From NCBI GenBank assembly GCA_002441525.1, contig DJWH01000056.1, forward strand, positions 7,996 to 16,918: DNA of 8,923 nucleotides, in the 5' to 3' direction. Every line of letters begins with the position of its first letter. Within the stretch, counting starts at the first letter, position 1. The position numbers and the translations under genes were made by a program. Source of the DNA: Acholeplasmataceae bacterium UBA6235. GTDB lineage: Bacteria; Bacillota_I; Bacilli_A; Acholeplasmatales; UBA5453. Below are positions 6,229 through 8,923 of this stretch, piece by piece. The notes below the pieces were generated by a model, which made no database searches, was not told the origin of the DNA, and was given only the letters and a program-made list of their open reading frames with translations.

Positions 6229-7740
6229 TTGAAAAAGAAAATACTCGAGATGCGTAACATTACAAAAACGTTCCCTGGTGTTCGTGCACTTGATAATGTT
6301 AATCTGTATGTCGAAGAAGGCGAAATCCATTTCATCGTAGGAGAAAATGGCGCAGGCAAATCCACATTGATGAAGGTTTTATCTGGGATTCACCCATCGG
6401 GTAGCTATTCTGGTGACATCGTATTCAATGATCATATAAGACACTTTTATAACATCAAAGATTCGGTTCACTGCGGGATCATCATCATCAATCAAGAGTT
6501 GGCATTATTCCCGGATTTATCGGTTTATGAAAATATCTTCGTTGGTCATGAAAATGGTAACTACGTCGTCGACTGGGATAAAACCAGAAAACTGGCAAAA
6601 CACTATTTAGACATGGTCGGCTTAAAAGTAGATATGTTTAAATTGGTAGGTTCGCTTGGGGTTGGTAAACAACAATTGATTGAAATTGCGAAAGCATTGA
6701 GTCAAAACGTGAAGTTGTTGATTCTCGATGAACCGACCGCAGCATTGAATGAAACCGACAGTGAAAATCTGTTGAACTTGTTGGTTGCATTAAAACAAAA
6801 AGGCATCACATCCATCATGATTTCTCATAAACTACGTGAAGTTCAAAAGATTGCGGATTCACTAACGGTTATCCGCGATGGCAAAGTCATCACCCGCTTA
6901 TCGAGAGAACAAATCAATGAACAAGAAATCATCCGTAACATGGTTGGACGTGAAATTGAAGATATCTTCCCGAAACGTCCAAAATATGTTGAAGGACCTG
7001 TGGTCTTTGAAACAGTCCATCTAAATGCCTATAACAAAGAAACCAATCGATATGTTGTTAACGATTCCAACATCGTCATTAGAAAAGGTGAAGTGGTTGG
7101 GATCGCTGGGTTAATGGGGGCTGGTAGAACCGAACTCGCCCATACCATTTTTGGCAACCTCGATAAATATAAATTAACAGGAAGTACCATGGTTTTTGGT
7201 AAAAAAGTGGAGATGTTATCCCCACAAGACGCCATCAAACAAGGGATTGCCTATGTATCTGAAGACCGTAAACGGGATGGTTTGATATTAACTGAAGATA
7301 TCGGTCAAAACATCACCATTACAGCGTTGAAGAAAATCTCTAATATGGGTGTATTGAATTTCATCCATCAATCGAAGCACACTGAAAAATATGTGAAGAA
7401 TTTGAACATCAAAACGCCTACCATTTTACAAAAGGTCAAAAACCTCAGTGGGGGCAATCAACAAAAAGTCCAAGTGGGTAAATGGTTGTTTTCTGAACCA
7501 AAAATCCTCATATTGGATGAACCAACCAGAGGGATCGATGTCGGTGCGAAATATGAAATCTACTCCATCATCAATGACTTGGTTGCATCCGGGATGAGCA
7601 TTCTCCTCATCTCATCCGAATTACCCGAAATCATGGGCATGTGTGACAGAGTCTATGTGATTGCTGAAGGGGTACAAACTGCAGAGTTCAAGATTGAAGA
7701 TGCGACCCCAGAAAAAATCTTAGAAAAGGCCACTTTATAG
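6229..7740 (+). CDS. xylG: Monosaccharide (xylose-type) ABC importer, ATP-binding protein with two ABC domains
   Basis: Cytoplasmic ATPase driving a sugar ABC importer of the ribose/galactose/xylose class; 503 residues, typical for these double-ABC proteins. First domain: Walker A GENGAGKS (38-45), the HPSGSYSGDI loop characteristic of XylG/GguA (MmsA) proteins, Q-loop NQELALFPDLSVYEN, an unorthodox signature LGVGKQQ (143-149), Walker B LLILDEP (163-169) and the H-loop ISHK. Second domain: a degenerate P-loop GLMGAGRT (294-301), lacking GKS as is usual in the family, then YVSEDRKRDGL, a canonical LSGGNQQ (406-412) and ILILDEPTRG (426-435). The start is the TTG after a strong Shine-Dalgarno. 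It lies 18 nt after xylB and 10 nt before the permease. Substrate is inferred from context: the MmsA/GguA type also handles glucose, galactose or arabinose. Confidence 0.9.
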   Translation: MKKKILEMRNITKTFPGVRALDNVNLYVEEGEIHFIVGENGAGKSTLMKVLSGIHPSGSYSGDIVFNDHIRHFYNIKDSVHCGIIIINQELALFPDLSVYENIFVGHENGNYVVDWDKTRKLAKHYLDMVGLKVDMFKLVGSLGVGKQQLIEIAKALSQNVKLLILDEPTAALNETDSENLLNLLVALKQKGITSIMISHKLREVQKIADSLTVIRDGKVITRLSREQINEQEIIRNMVGREIEDIFPKRPKYVEGPVVFETVHLNAYNKETNRYVVNDSNIVIRKGEVVGIAGLMGAGRTELAHTIFGNLDKYKLTGSTMVFGKKVEMLSPQDAIKQGIAYVSEDRKRDGLILTEDIGQNITITALKKISNMGVLNFIHQSKHTEKYVKNLNIKTPTILQKVKNLSGGNQQKVQVGKWLFSEPKILILDEPTRGIDVGAKYEIYSIINDLVASGMSILLISSELPEIMGMCDRVYVIAEGVQTAEFKIEDATPEKILEKATL

Positions 7741-7750
7741 GTGAACAGAA

Positions 7751-8923
7751 ATGAAAAAAATCAATCCAGTTTTAAAATATTTCCTAACACTGATATCCTT
7801 ATTCCGATCTAACATCCGTGATTATGGTATGTACATTGCTTTAGCGGTCATCTTTATCATATTCCAAATCATGACCAATAGTGTATTCTTAGGGCCTATT
7901 AATTTTACAAACTTATTGAATCAAACCGCGTATGTTGCCGTCTTAGCGGTTGGTATGACACTCGTGATTGTAACTCGACAAATTGACCTGTCGGTAGGTT
8001 ACTTAGGAGCATTCCTTGGTGCATTCGTGGTGGTTGCGGTTGAAAATAAGAATTGGTATGTCTTTGCAGCTTTAATGGTCGCACTGATCATCACCATCGT
8101 GGTTGGATTCCTCAAAGGGTTCTTGATTGCGAAAGTCAAAGTGCCATCATTTGTTGTCACATTGGCGGGTATGTTTATCTTTAAAGGCTTCTTGATGATT
8201 CGTACGAATAACCGTACCATCTCGACTTCAAACAATTTCTTTAACAAATTAGGGGTTGGCTACTTAACAGATAACATCGTGGGACAACTGAATGTATTGA
8301 CATTTGGTGTTGGTATATTCATCGCGTTAGCGATACTCACCCTAGCAATCTATAAACGTGTTAAAAACCAACGCTTAAATGTACCCGTTGAAATCCCAGA
8401 AATCTTCGTCACTAAACTATTATTTATGCTCGCAATGGTTTTGTTTATTTCATATAACTTAGCCATTTATAAAGGGATTTCTTGGTTATTATTGATCACA
8501 GTGATTGTGGTGGGTATCTATCATTTCTTAACCACACAAACCGTATTGGGCAGACGTATTTACGCTGTTGGGGGAAACCCAGAAGCAGCGGAATTATCTG
8601 GTATTAACGTCAAGAATATCATCATCATCGTATTCATTTCCATGGGTATCCTATCATTGGTTTCTGGGGTCATGTACGCATCCTATGTACAAAACACCTC
8701 TCCAAACCATGGACCTTTCTGGGAATTATACGCCATCGCAGCAGCCTACATTGGTGGGACATCTGCGAATGGTGGTGTGGGTAAGGTAGTCAATGCAGTC
8801 ATTGGTGCGGTCGTTATGATGTCACTTAAAAACGGGATGGCACTCGCAGGCGTCAACGCGAACATTGAACCAATCGTACTTGGAACAGTCTTGTTATTAG
8901 CCGTTGTATTTGATATATACACC
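7751..8923 (+). CDS. xylH: Monosaccharide (xylose-type) ABC importer, permease (3' end cut by window edge)
   Basis: Membrane permease of the BPD_transp_2 family, partner of the preceding ATPase. 391 residues are visible with no stop; related XylH/GguB proteins are about 390-410 long, so only the last few residues should be missing. It is strongly hydrophobic, with many membrane spans from about residue 25. Family marks: RQIDLSVGYLGAFLGA (76-91), VPSFVVTLAGM (131-141), the cytoplasmic coupling loop AVGGNPEAAELSGINV (272-287), and IGGTSANGGVGKVVNAVIGA (334-353). A charged loop (about 201-222) splits the protein, as in MmsB/GguB types. The ATG follows AGGTGA (7739-7744), which overlaps the xylG stop, implying coupled translation. 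The motif before DLSVG is TRQI rather than the SAEI or TGHI I recall in relatives. No periplasmic-type binding protein precedes it. Confidence 0.92.
   Translation, partial: MKKINPVLKYFLTLISLFRSNIRDYGMYIALAVIFIIFQIMTNSVFLGPINFTNLLNQTAYVAVLAVGMTLVIVTRQIDLSVGYLGAFLGAFVVVAVENKNWYVFAALMVALIITIVVGFLKGFLIAKVKVPSFVVTLAGMFIFKGFLMIRTNNRTISTSNNFFNKLGVGYLTDNIVGQLNVLTFGVGIFIALAILTLAIYKRVKNQRLNVPVEIPEIFVTKLLFMLAMVLFISYNLAIYKGISWLLLITVIVVGIYHFLTTQTVLGRRIYAVGGNPEAAELSGINVKNIIIIVFISMGILSLVSGVMYASYVQNTSPNHGPFWELYAIAAAYIGGTSANGGVGKVVNAVIGAVVMMSLKNGMALAGVNANIEPIVLGTVLLLAVVFDIYT

Noticed and set aside
6010..6365. Two minus-strand frames across the xylB-xylG junction
   Set aside because: They overlap two well-supported genes and each other, with no recognisable product.
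8568..8789. 73-codon plus-strand frame within the permease gene
   Set aside because: Out of frame with a clear membrane protein that continues through the whole region.
1..8923. tRNA genes, CRISPR arrays, insertion sequences, phage or other mobile features
   Set aside because: No cloverleaf, spaced direct repeats, transposase or integrase frame, or terminal inverted repeats seen on either strand.

Overview
The window is a compact, low-GC bacterial segment (roughly 40% G+C by eye) read with the standard bacterial code: tryptophan is TGG throughout and one gene ends in TGA. The short intergenic gaps, the gene content and the protein sequences look like Bacillota/Mollicutes. An Acholeplasma- or Izemoplasma-like organism, or a related Bacilli/Erysipelotrichia lineage, is my best guess, held with moderate confidence. 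UGA-as-Trp mollicutes (Mycoplasma, Spiroplasma) are unlikely.

Layout: (1) bases 1-864 are the 3' third of leucyl-tRNA synthetase (leuS), closed by a clean intrinsic terminator. (2) Bases 975-1994 hold a monocistronic NAD(P)-dependent Gfo/Idh/MocA oxidoreductase with its own extended -10 promoter. (3) A bidirectional terminator (2013-2061) separates it from a convergent ROK-family repressor, xylR (2150-3316, minus strand). (4) Divergent from xylR lies a tightly packed operon: xylA (xylose isomerase), xylB (xylulokinase), then the ATPase and permease of a sugar ABC importer (xylG/xylH, also like the mmsA/mmsB or gguA/gguB type). The permease runs off the right edge. No stretch over 300 bases lacks a gene.

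How it works together: the ABC importer would bring in D-xylose or related monosaccharides. XylA isomerises xylose to xylulose and XylB phosphorylates it to xylulose 5-phosphate for the pentose phosphate pathway. XylR is the expected xylose-responsive repressor. No substrate-binding protein is present in the window; it may lie downstream.

The most unusual signal is regulatory. A perfect palindrome resembling a XylR operator (2112-2130) and a consensus-perfect catabolite-responsive element (2135-2148) lie beyond the 3' end of xylR, not in the xylR-xylA intergenic region. They are ordered as in a plus-strand xylose promoter that would transcribe antisense through xylR toward xylA. The immediate xylA upstream region has only a weak promoter and a degenerate cre. 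No clearly undescribed protein system is visible; the proteins belong to known families.
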